This document shows positions 17,143-25,696 of a stretch of 64,000 nucleotides of DNA, in pieces (position 1 is the first letter of the stretch; every line of letters starts with the position of its first letter). Source of the DNA: Ulvibacterium marinum (GTDB taxonomy: Bacteria > Bacteroidota > Bacteroidia > Flavobacteriales > Flavobacteriaceae). The translations under genes were made by a program, and so were the position numbers. The notes below the pieces were generated by a model. That model made no database searches, was not told the DNA's origin, and was given only the letters and a program-made list of their open reading frames with translations. The stretch spans positions 124,001 to 188,000 of the forward strand of contig NZ_RBCJ01000002.1 of assembly GCF_003626755.1 (NCBI RefSeq). Direction: 5' to 3'.

Positions 17143-18249
17143 TTAAACCGTGATTTTTCTATTTCGTGCGGGTACCGCCCAAGTTTCTACAAGATTGCCT
17201 TCCCGTATTACTTCAAATGTTTCATAAAGGTTTACGGTAGGACATATATGATAGGGCACGGCAAAGAAAGGTTGACCAACGCGATATTCCGATGTGTCCG
17301 GAACTGCCACCACCAAATGTTCTTCATATTGACCAACGATCCGCTGATTTTCCAAATCGAGAATTTCAACCCGCGGTTGAGGTGGATCTGCAGCAACCGC
17401 CTTACTACCCAAATCAAAACACAACAAATTTTTATCTATGATGGATATAATCCGTGTTAATAGAACCGCAGCTGGAACAAAAGGCAATTCCGGGTAATTG
17501 TATTTGTATCCGGCATCCCAAAAGAAAATGGTACCCGGACTACATTCTATCTCATCCTTTTTGGCATAATATGCAAATGAAGGGGAACCACCCAGTACTA
17601 CATTGATCTTTTTTTCCAGATAGGTCTCAACCTCTTGTCTTAAAAGTATCATTTGTTCAAATATTCTATTTGCTTCAGCTTCTCGGGTTTCTTGATCGGG
17701 CGAATGCACATGTCCGTCATAACCATGTAGTCCTACGATATCGAGTCCTTTCAAATCGGAACACGCCCTAACCAAATCTAAAGTTTGTTCTGGTTTTATT
17801 CCCGTACGATCCATTCCCAAATTGATATCCACAAAAACATCCATTGGGTGCTCCTGGAATAGTTCAGACAAAAGCCTGGCAGAATCTATAGTATCGATAA
17901 GGGATGAAAAAATGGTATTTGGATATATTTTTCGAAGTGCATCGAATCGTAATGCTTTTACCTCTGAAAGCTGATAGCAAAGTAGTACGTCATGAACCCC
18001 GGCCATAGCTAAAAGTTCCGACTCTGAAATGGTACTGCTTTTGAAGCGATCAATACCGTGCTGCAGTGCCATTTCTATTACCTCCAAGCATTTAACCGTT
18101 TTTACATGGGGTCTCAAGATGGTATTTTCTCCTTTTATAAGTTCATGTGCGTTTCGGATGTTTTGATGTACCAAATCTGGAAAGACCAAAAGGGCAGGGG
18201 AATCTATGGAATGAGCAGCCTGGGTATAATATGGATTACTGCTAATCAT
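17143..18249 (-). CDS. D-threonine aldolase / D-serine dehydratase family PLP enzyme (DSD1-like)
   Basis: A 368-residue alanine-racemase-fold (type III) PLP enzyme. The PLP lysine is Lys50 in LRPHVKTVKC. The phosphate/metal region is intact, with VVLGGSPSF and a C-terminal His334-x-Cys336 pair in VPYHICPTVN, the zinc ligands of eukaryotic-type D-serine dehydratase and the metal site of D-threonine aldolase. It should therefore act on a D-3-hydroxyamino acid, by retro-aldol cleavage or dehydration. The RidA gene 2 bp upstream fits the dehydratase mode, since RidA removes the enamine product. Which activity it has cannot be settled from sequence. Confidence 0.88.
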   Translation of the reverse strand: MISSNPYYTQAAHSIDSPALLVFPDLVHQNIRNAHELIKGENTILRPHVKTVKCLEVIEMALQHGIDRFKSSTISESELLAMAGVHDVLLCYQLSEVKALRFDALRKIYPNTIFSSLIDTIDSARLLSELFQEHPMDVFVDINLGMDRTGIKPEQTLDLVRACSDLKGLDIVGLHGYDGHVHSPDQETREAEANRIFEQMILLRQEVETYLEKKINVVLGGSPSFAYYAKKDEIECSPGTIFFWDAGYKYNYPELPFVPAAVLLTRIISIIDKNLLCFDLGSKAVAADPPQPRVEILDLENQRIVGQYEEHLVVAVPDTSEYRVGQPFFAVPYHICPTVNLYETFEVIREGNLVETWAVPARNRKITV

Positions 18250-18251
18250 TA

Positions 18252-18644
18252 TTAACCATTCGGTAATTTGAAAACGATATCAATTTCAACCTTAATATTC
18301 TCTCCCAAAACAGATTGTACCGTGGTCCGGGCCGGTTTTATGCCAGTAAAATAGGTTGCATACACCTCGTTGAATTTGTTAAAGTCCTTGATGTCTTTTA
18401 GATGTACGGTGCTCTTTAGTGCATCGTCCATAGTTCCACCGGCTGTTTCCACAATGGCCTTAATATTATCCAACGTCCGCCTGGTCTCCTCTTCAATACT
18501 TCCCAGTACAAATTTGGAAGTAGCAAAATCTACCGAGGCTTGTCCACTTAAAAATAGCATTCCATTGTAGGCCACCCCATCGGAGTATGCCCCTGTCACA
18601 AAATCGGAATCTCGTTGAGGATGGGTGATTTTTATCTTGTCCAT
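18252..18644 (-). CDS. RidA family enamine/imine deaminase
   Basis: A 130-residue YjgF/YER057c/UK114 protein that hydrolyses reactive enamines and imines released by PLP enzymes. The catalytic Arg106 (PARTTVQ) and Glu120 (VEIDIVF) are present, as is the typical GGTMDDALKSTVHLKD segment. It is the first gene of the operon (ridA, D-TA-like, aminotransferase, dehydrogenase, dipeptidase, ceramidase-like). Its promoter lies at 18732-18772, divergent from the araC gene. Pairing with a PLP dehydratase-like enzyme suggests it protects against 2-aminoacrylate-type products. Confidence 0.92.
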   Translation of the reverse strand: MDKIKITHPQRDSDFVTGAYSDGVAYNGMLFLSGQASVDFATSKFVLGSIEEETRRTLDNIKAIVETAGGTMDDALKSTVHLKDIKDFNKFNEVYATYFTGIKPARTTVQSVLGENIKVEIDIVFKLPNG

Positions 18645-18731
18645 AGTAATTCTATTTATGGTGTTTTTTTAAATTTTGTAAAAAAGTCGAATAAAACTCA
18701 ATTATCATGGCAATTTTGTAGGGGTTTCTTT

Positions 18732-18772
18732 CAAATGTATTCGTAAGACTTCGAATTTAATAATAGCAAAAA
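18732..18772 (-). promoter_or_regulatory. Promoter of the ridA operon with a shared upstream element
   Basis: On the minus strand TACATTTG (18732-18739) matches the Bacteroidetes -7 consensus TAnnTTTG exactly. An element TTTTTGCTATTAT (18760-18772) lies 27 bp further upstream. The same pair at the same spacing occurs before the second ceramidase-like gene (22263-22303). The upstream element may be an AraC activator site. Confidence 0.6.
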
Positions 18773-18869
18773 CCGATAATCTAATACAAATAATTATATT
18801 TAGCTATGAAAAAGGTCAGTTTCATATGAAAAATTTGAAGAAGAGTATCAATATGAATAAAAATTAAGA

Positions 18870-19748
18870 ATGGAAACAACCGAAATTCGATTGTTCAAGG
18901 AATCCAATCAATCTTTTATTTACCATGTAGAGGAAAGGGCTTTTAGCATCTATCATCATCATCCTGAGTACGAACTGGTATATATTAAAAAGGGTAGCGG
19001 GGTTCGAATTGTGGGAGACAATATTAGCGAATTCAAGAAGGGTGATCTCGTCTTTTTAGGTTCTTATTTACCTCATGTTTGGCGTTGTGACACAGTGTAC
19101 AACAAGGCCGATGGAACATTTACTGGAAAAGGGTACGTTATTCAATTTTTAGAAGGGTTTATTGGGAGGCAGTTCTTTGATTTACCGGAAAATAGAGGGC
19201 TTAAGGCATTTTTTTCCCATGCTTCCAGGGGATGCAGATTCTTTGGAAAAACAAAAAAAAATCTTGTTGACATTATTTTGGCGATGCAACACATGAACCC
19301 TACGCAGCGTTTTTATTCCCTATTTTCCATATTTGAGATACTGGCTACTACGGAGGAATACGAATTCATTTGTAGCCCAGTCTTCAGGGAAACAGATCAT
19401 ATGTCCGAAAGTGGCCCTATGCGGGACGTGGTGGAGTTTATTCTAAAAAACTTTAAGGAGGATATTAAATTACGTGATGTATTGGAAATCGCCAATATGT
19501 CCAATACCCAATTTTTTCTGGCGTTTAAAAAAATGTACCGCATGCCATTTAAAAGCTATTTATTAAAATTACGTATCGGGTACGCCTGTCGCCTGTTAGC
19601 GGAACCAAATAGTAATATTTCACAAATAGCCTATGAGTCCGGTTTCGAAAACTTATCTAACTTTAATAGACATTTTAAAGCCATAAAAGGCTGTACACCT
19701 ACGGTTTATCGAAAAAAACTGGAGAAACCAATGGTTTCCAAGCCTTAA
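18870..19748 (+). CDS. AraC family transcriptional regulator with cupin sensor domain
   Basis: A 292-residue regulator with an N-terminal cupin domain (HHHPEYELVYIKKGSG, GDLVFLGSYLPHVW) and a C-terminal double HTH (about 185-288: IKLRDVLEIANMSNTQFFLAFKKM, then ISQIAYESGFENLSNFNRHFK and the end motif GCTPTVYRKK). It is divergent from the ridA operon and codirectional with nothing nearby, the common layout of a local activator. A 7-bp inverted repeat TATGAAA/TTTCATA (18805-18811 and 18820-18826) precedes it. The shared elements at 18732-18772 and 22263-22303 make the ridA and ceramidase-2/MOSC transcripts its likely targets. Confidence 0.9.
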   Translation: METTEIRLFKESNQSFIYHVEERAFSIYHHHPEYELVYIKKGSGVRIVGDNISEFKKGDLVFLGSYLPHVWRCDTVYNKADGTFTGKGYVIQFLEGFIGRQFFDLPENRGLKAFFSHASRGCRFFGKTKKNLVDIILAMQHMNPTQRFYSLFSIFEILATTEEYEFICSPVFRETDHMSESGPMRDVVEFILKNFKEDIKLRDVLEIANMSNTQFFLAFKKMYRMPFKSYLLKLRIGYACRLLAEPNSNISQIAYESGFENLSNFNRHFKAIKGCTPTVYRKKLEKPMVSKP

Positions 19749-19898
19749 ATTTTTAAAAATTCTAGAGACAAAACCTTTAGCAATCGAAAATTCTTTTCTC
19801 AAAATGGATTGGCTGTACTTGATGAGGGATAACTAAGTAAAAAAGATTCCTGATTAATGTTAATTCACCATGATTGTGGAAATCATACAGTTCCAAAA

Positions 19899-20714
19899 TC
19901 AACCTAGAAAAAGTTCGTCACCGACATATACTGTTCCCATACCCGAATGCACCAGATTTCTCCCAAAATTTATTTTTTTGTTTTGCAACCGATATTTTGA
20001 TAAGGTAGTAAGGGGTTCCGTGTTTTCATCAACTTCTCCGGTTTCTGGATTTACAGTTGGAATGGTACATCTCGCACAATTTTCCAAACCTGTGAATTGT
20101 ATCCCGCTGATAGTAAAATCCTCAATCTCGTCCTCTTGATTTGGATAACCCCCTGAAAAAACAATATTGGGGCGAAAACGCTTAACTGTAAATCTTTGAT
20201 TGCCCTTATAACGATCGTTTAGATCCTGGACGGATGCTTCCCCTATCATCATAAAGGGATAGGCATCGGCAAAGGATACGAACTTATCAAGAGGTTTGAA
20301 GCCAGAGTTGGTATCTACCGGCCGCATGCTATTTTCTGGCATATAAACCAATTTTACATTTGAGCCAAGAACATCGCTAAACCAAGAATCGATTTGTTGA
20401 GAGATACTATGGGCTTCTACCTCTGCGTTCCAAATCACTACTTTTTTGATTTCTTTCTGGATATCTTCAAAAGGGATGAACAGGTCCTTGATTTCTGTGT
20501 CCAATGATTTTACCCTAAGGCCTTCCTTTTGCAAAATTGGGTGTATACGGGTCATTTTTGGAAATTCACGAATAGTCAAAAAACGATAATCCTCATCTAC
20601 CAACATAAACCTACGATCATATTTAAATCCTTTTTTTGTGACTTCTGCAGAATTAGTAGAAGTACCGGCCAAGGATTTTATAGGGTAAATGAATAGTTGA
20701 CTTACTTTTAACAT
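19899..20714 (-). CDS. MOSC domain protein with MOSC N-terminal beta-barrel domain
   Basis: A 271-residue protein of the YcbX/mARC-like group. The start at 20714 (MLKVSQLFIYPIKSL) gives the family's N-terminus; a start at 20750 would overlap the upstream gene. The MOSC_N domain has KGFKYDRRFMLVD; the MOSC domain has RFRPNIVFSG, ENCARCTIPTVNPETG with the conserved Cys that can bind a molybdenum cofactor, and the GxxVxVGD-type end (GTVYVGDELFL). Relatives reduce N-hydroxylated compounds using an electron partner. The gene follows ceramidase-like paralog 2 by 25 bp, so it shares that transcript. Confidence 0.88.
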   Translation of the reverse strand: MLKVSQLFIYPIKSLAGTSTNSAEVTKKGFKYDRRFMLVDEDYRFLTIREFPKMTRIHPILQKEGLRVKSLDTEIKDLFIPFEDIQKEIKKVVIWNAEVEAHSISQQIDSWFSDVLGSNVKLVYMPENSMRPVDTNSGFKPLDKFVSFADAYPFMMIGEASVQDLNDRYKGNQRFTVKRFRPNIVFSGGYPNQEDEIEDFTISGIQFTGLENCARCTIPTVNPETGEVDENTEPLTTLSKYRLQNKKINFGRNLVHSGMGTVYVGDELFLG

Positions 20715-20739
20715 GGTGCATTTTTTTAAACAAGTGATT

Positions 20740-22122
20740 TTACTTTTCAAATGTGTTTACCAAAGAAACCATTGTAGTTTTTAAGGCTTCCTCTGCTTCA
20801 CCATCTAAAAAACTACTTCTTGCCCGCCATGTTTCATACCCCCCCCTCTCAAGTTCTTGTGTTGGAGGTACATAGCCGTCGTAGGTATTGGCGAGGCAGA
20901 TAGTAAAATAGTTGGCGTTCTTGATTTGGTTTTTTAGCCAACGCCCTGTTTCTGTAAACAATTCGCCGCCCATTGCCCCGAAAATCTGACCCCCTAGTTT
21001 TACTGCTTGAATGGCAGCGGTGTGGGTATCCGGATATTCGTTCAATAATATTTGCTCTCTGGCATAGACCATACCCATGCCATGGTCATCTACTCTCAAA
21101 TTATTAAAACTATGTTTCGAAAACAGTTCTTTGGCTTTCTCTAGTTCTTCTTTTGTAGGTTTCCTTATTTTAAGCTTCAATTCTTTATAAGCAACATTAA
21201 GGTTAGGATTTTCATTCCATTCCAAATCTTCTAATTTATGCAATACGCCTTCGGCCAAATCTTTTCCCATCATTTCGGTCTTTGCGAATTGGGTTTTAGG
21301 GAACTTATTGGGGTTACGGAAATCCCAGGTATTAACATCACCTCCAGTGCCATAACTCATTATAGCAACAAATTTCTTAGGAGCGTCCATGTTTTGGGAC
21401 AAATGCTGGGCAAAGGTTCCGTAGAAATCCGCTGTAATCGTGTCAGAGTCCCAATCACCTGCATAATGACTACTATAATTGGCCAATATAGATATCCAAG
21501 TATCGTCCAACCCCTTTATGGTCACAAAATTCATTTCGGAATCTACAGGTGCAGCGGAGCCTTTTATATACTTTTCTACCCCGAAGGGATTCGTTTTAAT
21601 GGAATCCGTCGTTTTGGAAACCGGATTTATTGGAGTGTATTCATTCTCCATAAAGTATCTTCGGCAAAGCTGATATCCCGTAACCTCAGAACTCCCCGAG
21701 GCAATTTTGGCTCGCTGTATGCGTTTCAATGCCTGGGCAACCGACGTTACAATGCGTTCCGGTAGTTGGTTTCGGTAGTTAATATCAACAGCTCCACCTA
21801 AAAGCCCGGCTACATCCCCACCGCCATGAGTATGTGTGCAAGCGAGTAGTATATGTTCTTTTATAATGCCGGTCTCCAATTCAATTTTTTCTTTGATATC
21901 ATTTAAAAGGTTGGACGGTATAATACAGATATCGACCATGACGAGGGCAAAGGTAGTTCCGTCTTGTTTCAGGACCAGACATTTAGAAAACAATGGATCA
22001 TTGATAAATCGTGCATAATGTGAAAAAAAACCCACACCGATAAGCGATCCTATTGTCGGGGTGATATCCACTTGCGCGGCACCCGCATATAACTTTTTTG
22101 AATCTAGTTTTAAACTTTTCAT
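20740..22122 (-). CDS. Neutral/alkaline ceramidase N-domain-like protein (paralog 2)
   Basis: A 460-residue paralog of the protein at 12204-13661, but with no signal peptide or lipobox, so it should be cytoplasmic. It has AGAAQVDITPTIG near the N-terminus and the metal motif CTHTHGGGD. Where neutral ceramidases have the nucleophile Ser in GDVSPN, it reads GTGGDVNTWD, which lacks the Ser. Function is therefore likely hydrolysis of another amide or ester, unproved. It is the first gene of a two-gene transcript with the MOSC gene, controlled by the promoter at 22263-22303. Confidence 0.8.
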   Translation of the reverse strand: MKSLKLDSKKLYAGAAQVDITPTIGSLIGVGFFSHYARFINDPLFSKCLVLKQDGTTFALVMVDICIIPSNLLNDIKEKIELETGIIKEHILLACTHTHGGGDVAGLLGGAVDINYRNQLPERIVTSVAQALKRIQRAKIASGSSEVTGYQLCRRYFMENEYTPINPVSKTTDSIKTNPFGVEKYIKGSAAPVDSEMNFVTIKGLDDTWISILANYSSHYAGDWDSDTITADFYGTFAQHLSQNMDAPKKFVAIMSYGTGGDVNTWDFRNPNKFPKTQFAKTEMMGKDLAEGVLHKLEDLEWNENPNLNVAYKELKLKIRKPTKEELEKAKELFSKHSFNNLRVDDHGMGMVYAREQILLNEYPDTHTAAIQAVKLGGQIFGAMGGELFTETGRWLKNQIKNANYFTICLANTYDGYVPPTQELERGGYETWRARSSFLDGEAEEALKTTMVSLVNTFEK

Positions 22123-22262
22123 TGGAGGTCCACTAGTAATACTTATTTGTTAGTTTTTAGGTAATTGACGTTGAATGTCCTTGATTTTTTAGTTGTGGCC
22201 ATAGCCTGTTTGTTTTTAGTCGAATTGCTCAATCAATTAAAAAAAGGTCAAACCCGCTTTTT

Positions 22263-22303
22263 CAAATGTATCCGAAATCAAGATATAATGATAATACCAA
22301 AAA
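22263..22303 (-). promoter_or_regulatory. Promoter of ceramidase-like paralog 2 with the shared upstream element
   Basis: Minus-strand TACATTTG (22263-22270) is an exact -7 match and is followed, as at ridA, by AAA. TTTTTGGTATTAT (22291-22303) stands 27 bp upstream, the same element and spacing as at 18732-18772. The start codon is 141 bp downstream. Confidence 0.6.
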
Positions 22304-22358
22304 TCAATTTCGCAATACTAATCTTTTAATTGTCTTTTATTATAAAATATGAAATGCA

Positions 22359-23996
22359 CTACGGCTTCGGAAATTTACGTATCCGTGAATATCTTTTGTA
22401 CGTATCAAAAATCTCTTTTTCCGGACCCACCATTCTCGGATCTCTAGAGTTCAAGAGTTCACCTTGTAGAGATACCCAAAGCTGTTCCCTTGTTTTCTTA
22501 TAATTTGGATTCTCGTATAGATCAGTCAAACATGAGGGATCATTCGTGACATCATAGAGTTCAAACTCAGGTCTTTTGTCATGCGCTAATCGAAAATAGT
22601 GAGCTATACTATCATTTTTATAATTTTCAATCAGGTATGTTTTGGAGGGACAGTCATCAATGTCCGTAAAGGCAGCATCTGGGATATATTTTCCCTGAGA
22701 ATCAATACCATATTTGGGAAGTATTCGAGTGGTATCATTCGAGTGATATTTTTGAGGAGCCCCTGCCGGCCATCGATCAGGTTTTAGATTCCAAATAAAA
22801 ACATAGTCCTTAGAAAATATAGCTCGTTGGGGATACCCCCAATTAGCATATCTGGAAGAAGAATGCCGTTCCCTTCCCACATAGCTATATCTTCTAGTAA
22901 GCTCTGTGGGTTCATGTTTTTTTGATTCTAGAATTTCCAAAAAACTTTTGCCGGTCATTGCCAACATTTTCTTAGGTCGGACTTGCGCGGCCTCTAAAAT
23001 AGTAGGTGCAAAATCCTTAAATCCGATCAAGTCATGCACAGTTTCACCTGTTTTGAAATTTTTGGGATAACGTATAGCGAGCGGTACGTGTGCCCCATAC
23101 TCATAACTATTCGCCTTGGCCCTAGGGAATGCCATTCCATTGTCTGAGGTAACGATGATTATTGTATTGTCCAGCTCTCCCGTGGCTTCCAAATAATTCA
23201 GCATTTTTACGAATTGTTTGTCGAACCATTCTATTTCCACAGCATAGTCCAATAGATCACTTCGTATCTCTTGGGTATCCGGCAAAAAGTCGGGCACATC
23301 TACATCTGATAATTTTTTGCCCATTTTTTTCCAAGAACCCTTTTCGAATACACGATGCGGTTCATATCCACCAAACCAAAAGAAAAAAGGCTTATCCTTT
23401 TTCACATCATCCATGAAGTATTTGAAATTTGCAAAATAATCTAGTTTTGAGATACCAGTGGTCGGCGGAAGTTCAGATCCGTTTCCGAATTGTATTTTGG
23501 AATGAGTGATTCCTGCAGCGTTGTTTTTTCTCCATAACGAATCCTTCTCGTTTCTTGCATACTGAAATGGTCCCACTCCCTTACCCGTTCTGCCTATTTG
23601 ATAACCGGCAACTTCCAATTCATCAATAAAGGGCACATATTTTTTTAGCCACGAGGAAGCATGCTGTCCGGACTGTTCATTTTGCCAATGGTGTCTGCCT
23701 GTAATCAGTGCGCTACGGGAAGGTGCACAGCCGGGGGATCCGGCATAGCAATTTGTAAAATATATACCTTCCCTGGCAATACGGTCAAAGCCGGGAGTCT
23801 TTACAAATGAGCTTCCAGCAAAACTCGTGTGGAAGTACGATTGATCATCGCTGATTACGAATAAAATGTTCGGCGGTTTTGTTGGCGTGTCCGTACTGGT
23901 ATCGCTATCCAAACAACCATATTGAAGAGTTAGTAAAAATAACAAGTTAAGATATATACGGAGTGAAGCTTTGCTATTTGCACAATTATAAACCAT
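22359..23996 (-). CDS. Sulfatase lipoprotein, heparan N-sulfatase-like (family S1)
   Basis: A 545-residue formylglycine sulfatase. The lipobox LQYGC (Cys28) predicts membrane anchoring. Metal-binding Asp50-Asp51 in NILFVISDDQSY and the maturation motif C-A-P-S-R with Cys90 (future formylglycine) are intact, as is the later EYGAHVPLAIRYP region. The SYFHTSFAGS opening and TGRHHWQNEQSG resemble N-sulfoglucosamine sulfohydrolases, so an N- or O-sulfate on an amino sugar is a possible target. It is separated from the next sulfatase gene by 208 bp with an inverted repeat, so it may be transcribed separately. Maturation needs an anaerobic or FGE-type enzyme not found in this window. Confidence 0.92.
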   Translation of the reverse strand: MVYNCANSKASLRIYLNLLFLLTLQYGCLDSDTSTDTPTKPPNILFVISDDQSYFHTSFAGSSFVKTPGFDRIAREGIYFTNCYAGSPGCAPSRSALITGRHHWQNEQSGQHASSWLKKYVPFIDELEVAGYQIGRTGKGVGPFQYARNEKDSLWRKNNAAGITHSKIQFGNGSELPPTTGISKLDYFANFKYFMDDVKKDKPFFFWFGGYEPHRVFEKGSWKKMGKKLSDVDVPDFLPDTQEIRSDLLDYAVEIEWFDKQFVKMLNYLEATGELDNTIIIVTSDNGMAFPRAKANSYEYGAHVPLAIRYPKNFKTGETVHDLIGFKDFAPTILEAAQVRPKKMLAMTGKSFLEILESKKHEPTELTRRYSYVGRERHSSSRYANWGYPQRAIFSKDYVFIWNLKPDRWPAGAPQKYHSNDTTRILPKYGIDSQGKYIPDAAFTDIDDCPSKTYLIENYKNDSIAHYFRLAHDKRPEFELYDVTNDPSCLTDLYENPNYKKTREQLWVSLQGELLNSRDPRMVGPEKEIFDTYKRYSRIRKFPKP

Positions 23997-24058
23997 CTTC
24001 TAGTTCTATAGGTCTCAAAACTTAATTCTTAACATTGGCTATTTACCCTTGCTTTAAA

Positions 24059-24107
24059 GAAGAACAGCACTTTCTTTGGTGCCCTTAAGCTTTTTTTGCT
24101 GTTCTTC
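24059..24107. repeat. 11-bp inverted repeat between two sulfatase genes
   Basis: GAAGAACAGCA (24059-24069) and TGCTGTTCTTC (24097-24107) are perfect complements with a 27-bp spacer, in the 208-bp gap 23997-24204. A T run lies inside the loop rather than after the stem, so it is not a standard terminator. It could be an operator pair, an RNA structure, or the remnant of a small repeat element. Confidence 0.4.
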
Positions 24108-24204
24108 GCAGCGGAAACTAAGCTCAACGTAGCAGTAAAAAAAGAAAAAGTATACCAGATTATTACGTTTACATGAATCCTTTTCCGCCGATTTATTTCA
24201 AAAG

Positions 24205-25683
24205 TCAGTTTCCTTTAAAAGGAAAATCGGGATTGTCGGTTCTTGAGGTTTCCATTAAAGTCTCGATCTGGGCCACAATTTCAGGATTTTCATCGGCCAC
24301 ATTATTCAATTCTTTGATATCCTTTGATAGGTCATATAATTCTATTGGGGCTTTAGGGTTATCATAAACATTCAATCGAATTCCTTTCCAATCACCAAAT
24401 CTTATAGCCTGCTTTCCATTTTGTTCATGAAACTCCCAGTATAGGTGTTTGTGCTTCGGTTGATTATTGGTACCTTTTATTGTGGGAACCATAGAAATGC
24501 CATCAATGTCTTTTGGAATCTCCGCACCTGCCAATTCCGCCAATGTGGGCAAGATATCCCAAAAGGCCGATATATGATCGGTCTTTCGATTTGGTTTAAT
24601 GGTACTGGGCCATTTGACTATCATGGGCACCCGAATACCACCTTCATATAAATCCCTTTTCCGTCCTCGAACGATTCCGGAACTATTAAAAAAATCGGGG
24701 TCGGCACCACCTTCCATATGCGGCCCATTATCACTTGTAAAAATGACCAATGTATTTTCTGAAATCCTGAGCTGCTCTAGGAGTTGTACTATTTCGCCCA
24801 CCTGTTTGTCCAGGCGGGACACCATGGCTGCAAAAGTGGCTCTCGGCTTTTCCTGGGAGGCGTAGCCTTTGGGATGGTAATTATCCGCGCCATAGTCGTT
24901 CCCTTTCCTTCTTCGGTTCGTGCTTTTATCATTTCCCCATGGCTTTTCTTCATACGTATTTTCAAATCTGTTCCAAATCGAATCTTTGGGCACAATTAAT
25001 TCTGCATGTGGAATTACAGAGGGCGCATACAAAAAGAAGGGTCGTTCGGCATTGTTTTTTATAAAATCCAAGGCTTTCTTATGGATTAAATCTGGGGCGT
25101 ATACCATCGTATTCTTGGTGTCATTACCTTCCAAAACTACTTTTTGCTGGTTATCCCATAAATGGGTAGGATAATAGCGATGCGCCTGTCCTTGACAATT
25201 GTAACCATAAAACTTATCAAAACCCTGTTTATTGGGATCTCCTTCCGTACCGATAAAACCAAGCCCCCATTTTCCAAAAGCTCCTGTGGTATACCCTGCT
25301 TTTTTTAGTACTTCGGCCACGGTCAAGGCCCCTGCTTTTATGGGGAACTGACCTTCTTCCGTATTACTCTTGTTGCCTCGTATGGGTGTATGGCCTGTAT
25401 GCATCCCGGTCATCAATGCAGATCTAGAAGGTGCGCAGACGGTACTTCCGGAATAGTGTTGCGTAAACAATAGTCCTTGTTCCGCAAGCTTATCAATATT
25501 TGGGGTTCGGAACTTTTTTTGGCCGTAGACGCTGAGATCACCATACCCCAAATCATCGGCCAAAATATAAATGATATTCGGTTTTGAGGTTTCTTGAGGT
25601 TTAGCTTCCGGGCTATTATGATGTTTACATCCTAAAAAAAGAAGAGCATATATCAAAACCCATTTTAAATTATATTTCTGCAT
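24205..25683 (-). CDS. Arylsulfatase-type sulfatase lipoprotein (family S1)
   Basis: A 492-residue sulfatase from the ATG at 25683 (MQKYNLKW); an earlier in-frame codon would overlap the upstream sulfatase gene. The lipobox LFLGC (Cys19) predicts lipidation. Asp43-Asp44 (ILADDLGYGDLSVYG) and Cys83 in TVCAPSRSALMTG are the metal and formylglycine sites. GFDKFYGYNCQGQAHRYYP and VIFTSDNGPHMEGGADPDFF are typical of arylsulfatase A-like enzymes in Bacteroidetes polysaccharide loci. It is a different S1 subtype from its two neighbours. It lies 13 bp after the preceding sulfatase in the PIG-L/SSS/sulfatase operon. Confidence 0.92.
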   Translation of the reverse strand: MQKYNLKWVLIYALLFLGCKHHNSPEAKPQETSKPNIIYILADDLGYGDLSVYGQKKFRTPNIDKLAEQGLLFTQHYSGSTVCAPSRSALMTGMHTGHTPIRGNKSNTEEGQFPIKAGALTVAEVLKKAGYTTGAFGKWGLGFIGTEGDPNKQGFDKFYGYNCQGQAHRYYPTHLWDNQQKVVLEGNDTKNTMVYAPDLIHKKALDFIKNNAERPFFLYAPSVIPHAELIVPKDSIWNRFENTYEEKPWGNDKSTNRRRKGNDYGADNYHPKGYASQEKPRATFAAMVSRLDKQVGEIVQLLEQLRISENTLVIFTSDNGPHMEGGADPDFFNSSGIVRGRKRDLYEGGIRVPMIVKWPSTIKPNRKTDHISAFWDILPTLAELAGAEIPKDIDGISMVPTIKGTNNQPKHKHLYWEFHEQNGKQAIRFGDWKGIRLNVYDNPKAPIELYDLSKDIKELNNVADENPEIVAQIETLMETSRTDNPDFPFKGN

Positions 25684-25696
25684 AATTCGTTGGATT

